Below the pieces are notes generated by a model. The model ran no database searches. It was not told the origin of the DNA and saw only the letters and a list, made by a program, of their open reading frames with translations. A program made the position numbers and the translations under genes. From the NCBI RefSeq assembly GCF_000337815.1, contig NZ_AOLN01000007.1, positions 1 through 64,000 on the forward strand: DNA of 64,000 nucleotides, written 5' to 3'. The stretch's first letter is position 1. Each line of letters starts with the position of its first letter. Shown here piece by piece: positions 50,308-59,808 of this stretch. Source of the DNA: Haloferax mucosum ATCC BAA-1512 (GTDB lineage: Archaea; Halobacteriota; Halobacteria; Halobacteriales; Haloferacaceae).

Positions 50308-51045
50308 ATGGCACACGACTCCGCACGTGCGTCCGGGTCCCCCGGAGACCACTTCCAAGCGTACGGTGGCATCATCATCGTCGTCACCCTCGCGCTCATC
50401 GTCGGCGGAACGTTCGGAAACCTCACGAGAGGGCTCGTCACCGGCTTCCTCCCGGCGACGAACCCACTCGTCGGGGCGCTCTCCAGCGCCGCGCAGTTCG
50501 TCGGCTTCGGCGTCGTCGGCTTCGGCTACCTCTCGGCGCGAAACGACTGGGACCTCGTTCGCTTCGACTGGCCGACCCGCGGCGACCTAGTCTGGATTGT
50601 CGGTGGTATCGTCGCCCTCTTCGGCGTCTACTTCGGCGCGACGATACTGATGAACGTCCTCAACGTCCAAGGCGGGAACAGCGTCATCAACCAGCAGGGC
50701 CAGCGGAATCCGGCGTACTTCCTCTATCTCACCGTCGTCACTATCGTCCTCGTCGGCCCGATGGAGGAACTCATCTTCCGCGGCATCGTCTTCGGCGAAC
50801 TCCGACGGCTCTGGGGACCGGTTCCGGGGATTGTCCTCTCCAGTTTGGTGTTCGCGTCGATTCACCTCTGGTCGTTTTCGGGCGACGGCATGTACGTCTC
50901 GCTCGGGTTGGTGTTCGTCCTCGGCGGCGTACTTGCTGTCCTCTACGAGAAAAGTGGGAACCTGCTCGTGGCCGCGGTCGTCCACGGCCTGTTCAACGCG
51001 GTGCAGTTCGTCGTCAGCTATCTGCAGGCGACCGGAATGGTCTAA
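50308..51045 (+). CDS. CPBP-family intramembrane metalloprotease
   Basis: The 245 residues have about eight TMs. The CPBP signature is EELIFRGIVFGEL (EExxxR), then VFASIHLWSF and AAVVHGLFNAVQFVVSYLQA with the His/Asn metal ligands. It likely cleaves membrane peptides, as in the CAAX protease and bacteriocin-processing family. ATG 50308. Confidence 0.92.
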   Translation: MAHDSARASGSPGDHFQAYGGIIIVVTLALIVGGTFGNLTRGLVTGFLPATNPLVGALSSAAQFVGFGVVGFGYLSARNDWDLVRFDWPTRGDLVWIVGGIVALFGVYFGATILMNVLNVQGGNSVINQQGQRNPAYFLYLTVVTIVLVGPMEELIFRGIVFGELRRLWGPVPGIVLSSLVFASIHLWSFSGDGMYVSLGLVFVLGGVLAVLYEKSGNLLVAAVVHGLFNAVQFVVSYLQATGMV

Positions 51046-51072
51046 TCGACCGCGAACGCAGGTTACACCGGG

Positions 51073-51531
51073 TTACGCCGGATTCTTCCGCGACAACCCC
51101 ATCCCGCAGATGGGACAGCGGTCTTTGTTTTCGTCGAACTCGCGTCCACAGCCCTGACACTGGAACTTCCAGTCGCGCTGTTCGTTGATGCCGTCTTGTG
51201 CGATGACTTCGACGGCGACGTTGAGCCGTTCGGCGACGTTTTGCATCGCGTAGTCGTCGGTGACAAGCGTCGCGTCGAGTTCGAATGCGGCGGCGATGAG
51301 ACGCGAGTCAGTCTCGGAGAGCACGTCTCTGTCGCCGGTTTCGCCGGCGGCGCGAAGCACCTTATCGACGGTACCCTGTCCGGGAATGTGGACGTACATG
51401 CCGGCACCTTCGAGCGCATCGAAACGGAAGGCGTGTTCGCCAGTTAGTTCCTCTTTGACGAGCGGAATCGAGGCCGTCTCGTCTTCGGTATGGTACTCGT
51501 TGATGAAAGCAGAAGCGTCGAGAATCCGCAT
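51073..51531 (-). CDS. nob1: Endonuclease Nob1 (PIN domain plus zinc ribbon)
   Basis: The 152 residues have PIN-domain acidic residues (MRILDASAFINEY, SETDSRLIAAAFELDATLVT, DDYAM) and a C-terminal zinc ribbon FQCQGCGREFDENKDRCPIC. Nob1 cuts the 3' end of 16S rRNA precursor in 40S/30S maturation. It follows the PRC-barrel gene by 7 bp in a small operon next to aIF5B. Confidence 0.95.
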   Translation of the reverse strand: MRILDASAFINEYHTEDETASIPLVKEELTGEHAFRFDALEGAGMYVHIPGQGTVDKVLRAAGETGDRDVLSETDSRLIAAAFELDATLVTDDYAMQNVAERLNVAVEVIAQDGINEQRDWKFQCQGCGREFDENKDRCPICGMGLSRKNPA

Positions 51532-51538
51532 TGAGAAT

Positions 51539-51784
51539 CTATCGTTGGACGACGATGTAGTCTTTGACTGCCTGCACGCGGCTCACCGGGATGCGGAAGC
51601 GGCCATTTTCGTCTTGGTCGAATGCGACGCGACTGGGGGCGACTTCCTCGTTCGGGCGGACGAGTAGGTCGTTGAGTTCGCCCGACTTCATGTTCATCGT
51701 GATGTTGTACAGCATCCCGAGTTCCGTTCCGTCCGACCCCATGACGGCCTTTCCGGAGAGGTTCTCGGCGAGTATGTCGGCCAT
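51539..51784 (-). CDS. PRC-barrel domain protein (81 aa)
   Basis: MADILAENLSGKAVMGSDGT, then MLYNITMNMKSGELNDLLVR and FRIPVSRVQAVKDYIVVQ give a single PRC barrel, as found in RimM and CdpB-like proteins. As I recall, haloarchaeal stand-alone PRC-barrel proteins include cell-division factors (CdpB1/2). The pairing with nob1 instead suggests an RNA-processing link. I cannot decide. ATG 51784 is preferred over 51790. Confidence 0.88.
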   Translation of the reverse strand: MADILAENLSGKAVMGSDGTELGMLYNITMNMKSGELNDLLVRPNEEVAPSRVAFDQDENGRFRIPVSRVQAVKDYIVVQR

Positions 51785-51975
51785 ACACACCCCTTCCTCG
51801 CCGGTTCACATAAACGACACGGGCACGTCTGACGGGCGGCCGACGCGAAACACGCCGATATTACGACAACAATTGTCACACTAGAATTTGGTTTCCATGC
51901 GTACGGGCGTGACGATGGACTTAACTTGAGTCACCGACTCGATTCCGGTAAGAGCTTTCTCCGGGGCGATTCTCC

Positions 51976-53778
51976 ATGTCCGACACTGATTCGACATCAC
52001 AATCCGATACGCTTCGCACACCCATCGTGGCCGTCCTCGGCCACGTGGACCACGGGAAGACGAGTCTTCTCGACAAAATTCGCGGGTCCGCCGTCAGCGA
52101 CGGTGAAGCCGGTGCCATCACCCAACACATCGGCGCGACCGCGGTCCCGTTAGAGACAGTTTCGCAAATGGCAGGGAGCCTCGTCAAGCCCGAGGACTTC
52201 GACCTGCCGGGACTGTTGTTCATCGACACGCCGGGACACCACTCGTTCAGCACGCTCCGTTCGCGCGGTGGTGCGCTCGCCGACATCGCCATTCTCGTGG
52301 TAGACGTAAACGACAGTTTCCAGCCACAGACCGAGGAGGCAATCGACATCCTCAAACGAACGGGAACGCCGTTCATCGTGGCCGCGAACAAGATCGATAC
52401 CACACCGGGATGGAACCCACAGGAGGGCGAACCCATCCAGAAGAGCTACGAGGCGCAATCGAAACGCGCTCGGTCGAAACTCGACGAGAAACTGTACGAG
52501 ATTATCGGCGAACTCTCCGATATGGGCTTTTCTTCCGATTTCTACTGGCGCGTTCAAAACTTCCAGTCGAACATCGGCGTCGTCCCCGTCTCCGCGCTGA
52601 CTGGGGAGGGTATCCCGGACCTCCTCGGCGTTCTCATGGGTCTCTCGCAACGCTACATGAAAGACGAGATGGCCATCGACGTGGCCGGACCCGGCTCGGG
52701 AACGGTCCTCGAAGTCAAGGAAGAACGCGGCTTCGGCGCGACCCTCGACGTCGTCCTCTACGACGGGACGATTCGCGCGGGGGACACCGTCGTCGTCGGC
52801 GGCGCGAACGACCCCATCGTGACCGAAGTGCGCGCGCTCCTCCAGCCCCGTCCGAACGCGGAGATTCGCACCGAAAAGCGGTTCGACAAGGTCGATTCGG
52901 TCCGCGCCGCGGCCGGTGTCAAAATCGCGGCGCCCGACCTCGAAGACGCGATGGCCGGCGCACCGGTTCGCGTCGTCGGCGACCGCGACATCGACGAAGT
53001 CATCCGCGAAGTCGAAGCCGAACTCGCGGACATCGAAGTCACCACCGAAGAAGAGGGCGTCGTCGTCAAGGCCGACACGCTCGGCAGTCTCGAAGCGATG
53101 GCGAACGCGCTCCAAGAGGCCGAAGTCCCCATCCTCCGCGCCGAAGTCGGCGACATCGCCCCGCGCGACGTCGCCGTCGCCTCCACCGCCCGCGAACCCG
53201 AACACAAGGTCATCCTCGGTTTCAACGTGGACGTACTCTCGAACGCCGAAGACGAACTCGACAAAAACGACGTCAAACTGTTCGAAGACGACGTCATCTA
53301 CCAACTCGTCGATGAGTACGAGGAGTTCGTCGACGAGATGAAGCGCGCTCAACAGGAGACGATTCTCGACAAAATCGTCCGCCCGTGTCGCTTCCGCATC
53401 CTCAAAGACCACGTCTTCCGCCAAAACAATCCCGCCGTCGTCGGCGTCGAAATCATGGCCGGGACGCTGAAGAACAACATGAACGTCATGAAGTGGGAAG
53501 ACGGCGAGCCGACCCGCGTCGGCCAACTCTCCGGGATTCAAGAGCAGGGTGAAGACGTATCGAGCGCCCGCGCCGGCTCTCGTGTCAGCGTCGCCATCGA
53601 CGGCCCGACCGTCGGCCGCCAAATCGAAGAGGGCGACGAACTCTGGATCGACCTCCCCGAAAAGCACGCGAAGATTCTCGAACAGGAACTCCGCGACGAC
53701 ATCCCGGTTGACGAACTCGAAGCGCTGTCCGGCTATCTCGAAAAACACCGCCGCCGCGACCCCTTCTGGGGGAAATAA
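51976..53778 (+). CDS. infB: Translation initiation factor aIF5B (IF-2 type GTPase)
   Basis: The 600 residues have G1 VLGHVDHGKTSLLDKIR, G3 DTPGHHSF and G4 ANKID. Then come the EF-Tu-like barrel (GSGTVLEVKEERGFGATLDV) and C-terminal domains. No long N-terminal extension is present, as usual in archaea. It promotes subunit joining and delivers initiator tRNA. The C-terminal LSGYLEKHRRRDPFWGK is typical of archaeal aIF5B. No intein is seen. Confidence 0.96.
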   Translation: MSDTDSTSQSDTLRTPIVAVLGHVDHGKTSLLDKIRGSAVSDGEAGAITQHIGATAVPLETVSQMAGSLVKPEDFDLPGLLFIDTPGHHSFSTLRSRGGALADIAILVVDVNDSFQPQTEEAIDILKRTGTPFIVAANKIDTTPGWNPQEGEPIQKSYEAQSKRARSKLDEKLYEIIGELSDMGFSSDFYWRVQNFQSNIGVVPVSALTGEGIPDLLGVLMGLSQRYMKDEMAIDVAGPGSGTVLEVKEERGFGATLDVVLYDGTIRAGDTVVVGGANDPIVTEVRALLQPRPNAEIRTEKRFDKVDSVRAAAGVKIAAPDLEDAMAGAPVRVVGDRDIDEVIREVEAELADIEVTTEEEGVVVKADTLGSLEAMANALQEAEVPILRAEVGDIAPRDVAVASTAREPEHKVILGFNVDVLSNAEDELDKNDVKLFEDDVIYQLVDEYEEFVDEMKRAQQETILDKIVRPCRFRILKDHVFRQNNPAVVGVEIMAGTLKNNMNVMKWEDGEPTRVGQLSGIQEQGEDVSSARAGSRVSVAIDGPTVGRQIEEGDELWIDLPEKHAKILEQELRDDIPVDELEALSGYLEKHRRRDPFWGK

Positions 53779-53880
53779 GTTCGTTCGAAGCCGACGAAAC
53801 GTCCCAGAACCCACCGAATCCTCCGCCCGCGCCGTAACAAATTTGTCCTATTATCTAATAGGGTACAGTGAGGTAGAATC

Positions 53881-54186
53881 ATGCGCAAACGAACATCCCA
53901 TAGCGACAGCATCGTCTCAGAGACACGGTACGACGCCATCCTCGTGGCGCTCCCGGTTCCGCTCTTTTTGGGAGTGGCCGTCGGGATGCTCACCGGCCAC
54001 CCGCTCTCGTTGACGGCCGGTGCCGGGGGGTTCGCCTCAGCGCTCGTCCTCGCCTATGGGCTGTTCGTCGCCGCACCGACGACACCGCGGTCTGCGGCAC
54101 CGAAGCGAACCGACGTCCCACTCGATAGTAGGGTCGCACACACCCGCGACGATACCGGTCGAAACCGCCGTCGTGGAAGCGTCTAA
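53881..54186 (+). CDS. Small membrane protein (101 aa)
   Basis: MRKRTSHSDSIVSETRYDAI, then two TM helices (VALPVPLFLGVAVGMLTGHP and AGGFASALVLAYGLFVAAPT) and a basic tail. It is a common haloarchaeal gene type, function unknown. A TATA-like AATAGGG/CTATTATC region precedes the ATG. Confidence 0.75.
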   Translation: MRKRTSHSDSIVSETRYDAILVALPVPLFLGVAVGMLTGHPLSLTAGAGGFASALVLAYGLFVAAPTTPRSAAPKRTDVPLDSRVAHTRDDTGRNRRRGSV

Positions 54187-54208
54187 ACGCGACGTGTGAT
54201 ACGGCGAG

Positions 54209-54370
54209 TCAGGGGCGATTCCACTCCCAAAACCAGTACGCCGCGCCGAACAGCATCAACCCGGCACCGAAGGTGGACGTCGCCGGTTCGGGGATGAGGA
54301 ACAACACCAGGCCGACGAGGATGATGGCCGTCGGTCCAATCTCGTCCGCGTAGTCGACAAGAGAAACCAT
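54209..54370 (-). CDS. Two-TM small protein (53 aa)
   Basis: ATG 54370 gives MVSLVDYADEIGPTAIILVG, then LVLFLIPEPATSTFGAGLML and FGAAYWFWEWNRP. Two hydrophobic helices with a Glu-Pro turn. It is convergent with the gene at 53881. Function unknown; longer readings upstream are atypical. Confidence 0.65.
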   Translation of the reverse strand: MVSLVDYADEIGPTAIILVGLVLFLIPEPATSTFGAGLMLFGAAYWFWEWNRP

Positions 54371-54631
54371 ATGACACCTACGGTCCCATCCGTAAAGTGC
54401 ATTGTTCCCGTTGTAACACGATGAGGACCGGGTCCGTGATTCTCTTTCCCCACGCACCCGAGGGTAGGTTTCGACTGGGGACACAGCCGGTCGCCCGATA
54501 GCGTTCGATAGAGTGTGCGCCGTCGTGCAAACGCGACTATTCGGCCGTCGAACCCGAGCACCGTTTACGGTATCCCACCGACCCAAGATATAAAATATCA
54601 TTGATAGGACATTTAGGCACGGTTGTTACGC

Positions 54632-54982
54632 ATGAATCTTAAGCCGCTCCGAAAACCAGTTCTGCTCTATACCTGTTTCTTCGGCCTTCTCACTGTGGGT
54701 ATAACATATCACACAACGCACTCGGGAATGTATATGGTCCTGTTGGTGGGGACCGGCCTTCTGCTCGTTGCGGCCGGCGGGGGTGCCGTCGGACAGATGG
54801 GTGTCTCCCAAACCGAACACGCAGGTGAAACGGGTGGGAGAGAAGCGGCGCCTTCGACGCCGGGCCTGAAATCGACCCTGAATACGGATACCTCGCTTCG
54901 CGTCAGCCTCCTGTTTTACGGGTTCGGCATATTCCTGTGGAGTCTCATCGTGTTGACCACGCTGCGCGACACGCTCGTCTGA
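54632..54982 (+). CDS. Small membrane protein (116 aa)
   Basis: MNLKPLRKPVLLYTCFFGLL, GMYMVLLVGTGLLLVAAGGG, a polar loop, then VSLLFYGFGIFLWSLIVLTT give three TM helices. No family is recognised. The ATG at 54632 lies after an AT-rich segment containing AAGATATAAAATATCATTG at 54584-54602 that probably holds the promoter. Confidence 0.7.
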   Translation: MNLKPLRKPVLLYTCFFGLLTVGITYHTTHSGMYMVLLVGTGLLLVAAGGGAVGQMGVSQTEHAGETGGREAAPSTPGLKSTLNTDTSLRVSLLFYGFGIFLWSLIVLTTLRDTLV

Positions 54983-55219
54983 GAGGGATATCGGTCCGCT
55001 GTCTGGCGTCGGCTCTTTCGGTCTCCCTTTTTCGCAACGCGAAAACAGACAGCACGGAACAGCGCGTGCGAGACAGTGGATAACGACGCGGACGACGTGT
55101 AGTACAGCGCGACACGACAGCTCAAACGAGTCGAGACGGCGTGAGATGCGACCGCACGAGGCGGAACGAGCGAAAACGAACTATCTCGGCGGTACCGCGT
55201 CTACTTGCGGTGAGAGCGG

Positions 55220-55603
55220 TTATCGGGCGGCCGGCGTGAGGTCGTCGCCGACCGCGCTCATCACCTGAAACGCGGCGCTGGCGGCGAGTCCGCGGGCGAC
55301 TTCGTCGCGGTCCTCGTCAGCGAGTCCGGCGTCGAGGTCGTCGGCGTTCGGTGAGAAACCGGCGCTGACGGGGTGGCCGACGGGTGGGTGGACGGCGACG
55401 GTGGCCAACGGGCCACTCGACGCAGTCGAGAGTTCGGACCCGACGGCGAACCCTTCGGGGAGATACGACTCGGTTCGGGAGACGATACCTGCGACCGCTC
55501 GCCGGAGCGAGTCCATCTGTTCGACGGTCAGTTCGCGGTCTTGCGACGGCTGACCGGCACCAGGTACGCCGGGAGCGCCCGCATATGGGTTGTTCCCGTT
55601 CAT
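55220..55603 (-). CDS. DUF5811-like haloarchaeal protein (127 aa)
   Basis: MNGNNPYAGAPGVPGAGQPS is Gly/Pro-rich, then DRELTVEQMDSLRRAVAGIV, LPEGFAVGSELSTASSGPLA and RGLAASAAFQVMSAVGDDLT. Soluble. A conserved haloarchaeal family with no known role. The 237 bp to the left (54983-55219) hold no gene I can support. Confidence 0.75.
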   Translation of the reverse strand: MNGNNPYAGAPGVPGAGQPSQDRELTVEQMDSLRRAVAGIVSRTESYLPEGFAVGSELSTASSGPLATVAVHPPVGHPVSAGFSPNADDLDAGLADEDRDEVARGLAASAAFQVMSAVGDDLTPAAR

Positions 55604-55749
55604 CAGTCGTCTGCGCTACGGGAAGGACGTGTAAAAAGGCGTCGTCGGTCGGTGCCGGATACATCAGGCCGAAACTCTGAGGCGGCGGGAAGACGGCGGT
55701 CGAAGCAGAGAGACGGCGAACCAGTCGCGGGGCGGCGAGAGACGGGGGC

Positions 55750-56634
55750 TTACGACGAACGCGGAAGCGAGATTGTCACGGCGGTCCCGCTGTGTTCTCC
55801 CGTCTCGATAGTGAGCGACCCACCGGAGGCATCGACGATAGCCCGAACCAACCAGAGACCGACACCGCTCGTGTGGTTCAGTTGCGTTTCGGACCCGGAA
55901 GCGAGCGCCTCACGCTCGGCTCCGGGCATTCCGGGACCGTCGTCGAGGATGGCGACACGCGCCGTTTCAGGGAGTTCCTGTACGGTCACGGCGATCGAAG
56001 TGACATCGTCGCCCGAGTGAACGGCGGCGTTTTCGAGCAGTTCCATGATGCTCCGCGGGAGCGCCGGGTGCGCCTCTACGACGAGTTCCGCCGGTGAATC
56101 GACCGAGACGGACACGTCGTCGTGTTCCATCTCGATGTCTTCGACCGCGTCGGCGACTGCGCACGACAGGTTGATTTGGACGGCGGTTCCCTCCGCCAGT
56201 TCGACGGACCTGAGCAGTGCAACCTCGTCGCTCACCTCGACCAATCGGTTCGCACGCGCTCGAATCGCGTCCGTCGGGTTGACGCCTTCTGGGGAGTCTG
56301 ACCGCGGTTCGACGAGTTCCGCGTAGCCTAAAATCGACGTGCAGGCGTTTCTGATGTCGTGTCGGAGGATGCGGTGGAGGACGCTCGTATGCGTGAGCGT
56401 CGATTCGAGTTGCTCGGTCGTGCGGTGCAGTTCCGAGCGACTGCGCCCGACGAGCACGTATACGAGACCCGCCGAGAAGGCGACGAAGAACCACCCTTTG
56501 AACGTCTGAAGAAGCAGTCGGTTGGGGAGTTGCGCGACCACCCAGTCGCTCGTAGCGACCCACAGAAAGCCGAATGCGGCGTAGATGAGTGCCACTCGTC
56601 CGGGCGAGAGGTCGAATCGTGCATCCCCACTCAT
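55750..56634 (-). CDS. Sensor histidine kinase, two-TM
   Basis: The 294 residues start with two TM helices (VALIYAAFGFLWVATSDWVV, LQTFKGWFFVAFSAGLVYVL). Then come an H box HRILRHDIRNACTSILGYAE (phospho-His), N box MELLENAAVHSG, and G boxes LDDGPGMPG and GVGLWLVRAIVDASGGSL. No separate sensor domain is visible, so it probably senses the membrane or a partner. No response regulator is adjacent. Confidence 0.93.
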   Translation of the reverse strand: MSGDARFDLSPGRVALIYAAFGFLWVATSDWVVAQLPNRLLLQTFKGWFFVAFSAGLVYVLVGRSRSELHRTTEQLESTLTHTSVLHRILRHDIRNACTSILGYAELVEPRSDSPEGVNPTDAIRARANRLVEVSDEVALLRSVELAEGTAVQINLSCAVADAVEDIEMEHDDVSVSVDSPAELVVEAHPALPRSIMELLENAAVHSGDDVTSIAVTVQELPETARVAILDDGPGMPGAEREALASGSETQLNHTSGVGLWLVRAIVDASGGSLTIETGEHSGTAVTISLPRSS

Positions 56635-56751
56635 GCGGAACTGATTCTCATACCACGTGATGAGTACATCGGTAAGTACGTGGTAGTGTTCAGAAAAGAA
56701 ACAGTACTGGCGAGTGGCGAACGTGGACGTGGATACGAACGCGAGTCCAGC

Positions 56752-57225
56752 TCAGAAGATAGATTCGCTCTGGCCGTAGGCGGCGACCGTAATCGCGGTC
56801 GTGTAACCCTCGCCTTCGTGTTCGGCCGCGGTGAGCGCTACGTGTTCGTCGTCGAACGACCAGTCTCGGAGACCCTTGCCCGCGTCGAGACCGTCTGCGA
56901 CCGCCGCGTGGACGGCCGACTCGTCGGTGCCGGTGGCCTCGTAGAACAGGCCGGGACCGGTCCCCGTCGCCCAACCGAGTCCGGCGACGACGGTCTCGCC
57001 GGGGGTCGAAGTCGTCTGGCGGGCTTGGACGACGGTCAGTCGGTTCCCGGCGGGACCGAGGTCGGGAGCGACATCGACTTCCTTGACGGTTGCGTCGCCG
57101 GGGACGACCGAGGAGACGGCGACGAGATTGTAGTTGTGGATGTTCGCCGCGGCGAGAGCGGCGTCGTACGAAGCCATCTCCGTCGGAGCGGTTCCGACCC
57201 CGCGGACGACGCGAATCGTGTTCAT
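56752..57225 (-). CDS. Pyruvoyl-dependent arginine decarboxylase
   Basis: The 157 residues have IRVVRGVGTAPTEMASYDAA, then NLVAVSSVVPGDATVKEVDV, where the SS pair is the self-cleavage site that makes the pyruvoyl group. LGWATGTGPGLFYEATGTDE and YTTAITVAAYGQS follow. It converts arginine to agmatine, an intermediate of archaeal polyamine and agmatidine synthesis. ATG 57225 gives MNTIRVV. Confidence 0.93.
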   Translation of the reverse strand: MNTIRVVRGVGTAPTEMASYDAALAAANIHNYNLVAVSSVVPGDATVKEVDVAPDLGPAGNRLTVVQARQTTSTPGETVVAGLGWATGTGPGLFYEATGTDESAVHAAVADGLDAGKGLRDWSFDDEHVALTAAEHEGEGYTTAITVAAYGQSESIF

Positions 57226-57301
57226 GTCCAAACTCTCGCGTCGGTGGAAAAGGGGGTTACGGATGCGCGCCCCCGCGGCGGGAGTAAAGCCCCCGTCGTC
57301 T

Positions 57302-57470
57302 CCATACCGGTTGGTGTTAGCAGGGGGATTTTCGTAGCAGTCCGTGTCGTCGGGGCGAATTCGATACTAGTCGGTGTTGACGAAGCAAACTCAATACCGG
57401 CCGGTGTTGATGCCCCGGTATCAATAGTGTGTGACTTCAGTACCGTCGGCTCAATAGTGTGTCGAACAGA
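57302..57470. repeat. Short imperfect repeats between adc and pan
   Basis: ATACCGGTTGGTGTTAGC, ATACTAGTCGGTGTTGACG and ATACCGGCCGGTGTTGATG recur at 57304, 57362 and 57393. CTCAATAGTGTGT-type pieces occur at about 57419 and 57449. They lie in the 330-bp gene-free space between the arginine decarboxylase and PAN genes. Possibly operators or decayed repeats. Confidence 0.45.
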
Positions 57471-57556
57471 ATCGTGAGACAGTGCGCGTCGCCGTGGGTG
57501 TCACCTCCGAACCGAACACGCGGGAAGGCAAAGCATGGCGTCGGCGCGCGGGTAAC

Positions 57557-58795
57557 TCAGTACTGGTAGTCGGTGAATCCGGTGATTGGTCCGGTTCCGG
57601 ACTCTTCGACGTTGGTGAGTTTCTCGTGGGCGGCGTCGAAGTCGGCACCGGTGACCTCGGTCCGGCCGTCGCGGATGGCGAACATCCCAGCTTCCGTGGT
57701 GAGAGACGCGATATCAGCGCCGGAGTAGTCGTCGAGTTCCTCGGCGAGCGCGTCGAGGTCCACGTCGTCTGCGACGTTCATATCGCTGGTGTGGATGTCG
57801 AGGATGCGGCGACGGCCCTCGACGGCGGGCTTGGGAACTTCGATGAGGCGGTCGAAGCGACCGGGGCGGAGAATCGCCTCGTCGAGCATGTCGAAGCGGT
57901 TCGTAGCCGCGATGATGCGGATGTCGCCGCGGTCGTCGAAGCCGTCCATCTCGGAGAGTAGTTGCATCATGGTCCGCTGGACCTCGGCGTCGCCGGAGGT
58001 CTTCGAATCCGTCCGCTTGGATGCCACAGCGTCGATTTCGTCGATGAAGATGACCACCGGTTCGCGCTCGGCGGCGAGTTTGAACAGGTCGCGGACGAGA
58101 CGCGCGCCCTCACCGATGAACTTCTGGACGAGTTCCGAGCCGGCCATCTTGATGAACGAGGCGTTCGTCTCGTTGGCGACGGCCTTGGCGAGCATCGTCT
58201 TGCCGGTTCCCGGCGGGCCGTAGAGGAGCACGCCCGCGGGTGGGTCGATACCGACCTCCGCGAACATCTCGGGGTTTTCGAGCGGTTGTTCGACCGCTTC
58301 GCGGACCTCGCGGACCTGCTCATCGATACCGCCGATGTCGTCGTAGGTGACCGTCGGCGACTCCACGACTTCCATCGCCTGCGCACGCGCGTCTGTCTCA
58401 TCGTCGAGGACGGTCTGGACGGCGAACGAATCGTTGATGGCGACGCGGTCCCCGGGTTCGATTTCGTCGTAGTTGAGGTTCGGTGCGAACTCGGTCAACA
58501 CCTCCTGGTTGTTGCCGTGCTGTTTGATGATGACGCCGTCGTCGGTCAACTCCTCGACCGTGGCGATGTAGTACGAGGCGGTTTTGAGTGCCTCGTTGCG
58601 GGCTTTCATCTGATCGACCTCGCCGACGAGTTCGGCGTGTCGGTCGTCGGCCGTCTGGAGACGCTGGGTGAGTTCGCGGTTGACCTCGACCATGCGCTCG
58701 AAGTGTTGGCGGAGTGCAGAGAGACGCTCTGCATCCGACATCTCGGGGTCCAGATCGAGATGAGGGCGTTCTGGGAGAGATGGACTCCGTGACAT
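57557..58795 (-). CDS. pan: Proteasome-activating nucleotidase PAN (PanA-like)
   Basis: The 412 residues have an N-terminal coiled coil (SDAERLSALRQHFERMVEVN, RELTQRLQTADDRHAELVGE), an OB domain, and an AAA+ module with Walker A GPPGTGKT, Walker B FIDEIDAVA and sensor AATNRFD. It unfolds proteins for the 20S proteasome. The C-terminus ends DYQY, so the penultimate residue is Gln rather than the Tyr of a strict HbYX motif. ATG 58795 gives the expected family length. Confidence 0.96.
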   Translation of the reverse strand: MSRSPSLPERPHLDLDPEMSDAERLSALRQHFERMVEVNRELTQRLQTADDRHAELVGEVDQMKARNEALKTASYYIATVEELTDDGVIIKQHGNNQEVLTEFAPNLNYDEIEPGDRVAINDSFAVQTVLDDETDARAQAMEVVESPTVTYDDIGGIDEQVREVREAVEQPLENPEMFAEVGIDPPAGVLLYGPPGTGKTMLAKAVANETNASFIKMAGSELVQKFIGEGARLVRDLFKLAAEREPVVIFIDEIDAVASKRTDSKTSGDAEVQRTMMQLLSEMDGFDDRGDIRIIAATNRFDMLDEAILRPGRFDRLIEVPKPAVEGRRRILDIHTSDMNVADDVDLDALAEELDDYSGADIASLTTEAGMFAIRDGRTEVTGADFDAAHEKLTNVEESGTGPITGFTDYQY

Positions 58796-59123
58796 CAGTG
58801 TTGGGCGCACTTAGGTATGCGCGTAAATGTGCCTTTGGGTCAGGGAACATTGGTACGCCGCTCGAAGCGTGTTTATACGAGGGATGCGGGTTCGGCCGTC
58901 GGTGAAAAACCATTCGGCCGCGACGGTTCGGGTCGGAACGTCAGCTCACCGGGAAAAATGCCAGTCGGGAGGAAGTTGCGGAGGTATGGTCTGCAGGTCG
59001 CCCCTCGCTCGGCCCGGACACTACCCCTCCGCAGGCTAGCAGTACGGTAGCCAATGACTTGAAACGAATTCGCCGTCGCGGAGAACGTCGGCCGAGACAG
59101 GATGTTGTGGTGGGCCGAGACGC
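58796..59123. promoter_or_regulatory. Promoter region of pan
   Basis: The 328-bp gap holds no gene. On the minus strand TATA-like stretches (CTCGTATAAACACG at about 58867-58880 and CATTTACGCGCATACC nearer the start) could drive pan. The rest is unremarkable GC-rich sequence. Confidence 0.45.
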
Positions 59124-59606
59124 TCAGGGAGCCGGCTCTGTTCGTTCGCCCTGATAGCTCCCGTCGTAGGTCTCGGTGTGGTTCGCCTTCGTGAGGACGA
59201 GTTGGGCGATTCGAGCACCGCGGTCGAGTTCGATGGGGTGGTGTACCTGCAGGAGTCCTTCCCCTTTCCCCTCGTAGCCGGCGTCCCAGACGGCGGTGTT
59301 GAGCATACACGAGTTCCGCATCAGCGACGACCGCGGGTAGATGAAGCCGACGTGTGCTTCGGGGATGTGAACCGTCTCGGCGTACTGGACGACGTAGCCG
59401 CCGGGTTCGAGGCTGTAGGTCTCGGTGTCGGAGTCGGCACAGTCGAGTTTGCGTCGCTCGCCCACGGTCTTTCCGTCGCGGCCGAGGCGACCGGGTTCGA
59501 CCTGTTCGAGCACCGATTCGAGCGTCAGGTCCACGCCGTTCGGTTGGACCTGCTCGTCGGTGACCGGCGAGATGTGCTGTGCGACGAATGAGCCAGCGCG
59601 GTACAT
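59124..59606 (-). CDS. dUTPase/dCTP deaminase family protein
   Basis: The 160 residues have SFVAQHISPVTDEQVQPNGV at the start, then GFIYPRSSLMRNSCMLNTAV (PRSSL motif) and WDAGYEGKGEGLLQVHHPIE, the Dut/Dcd family trimer fold. Haloarchaeal members of this type are usually called dUTP diphosphatase. The motif mix does not let me exclude dCTP deaminase. It keeps uracil out of DNA. Confidence 0.88.
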   Translation of the reverse strand: MYRAGSFVAQHISPVTDEQVQPNGVDLTLESVLEQVEPGRLGRDGKTVGERRKLDCADSDTETYSLEPGGYVVQYAETVHIPEAHVGFIYPRSSLMRNSCMLNTAVWDAGYEGKGEGLLQVHHPIELDRGARIAQLVLTKANHTETYDGSYQGERTEPAP

Positions 59607-59808
59607 GGTTGGTCAGCGTCAGGGGAGACCAAAAGCGATGCTAAACACGTCGAAAAAGACGACCCTCGGTGACGGTTGACATTGAAGAACCACAAAGGAG
59701 TTTAATGGTCCTTAGACGCTAAAAACCCGGAGACGGCGGTATTCTTCACGTTTGAAGATAGGGAAGTACGCGGGATTTATATCCGAGGACCATCGACATT
59801 CGGCTGTT

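Noticed and set aside
52150-53814. A 554-codon open frame antisense to aIF5B
   Set aside because: Asp/Val/Phe-rich shadow of a well-conserved gene; no family features.
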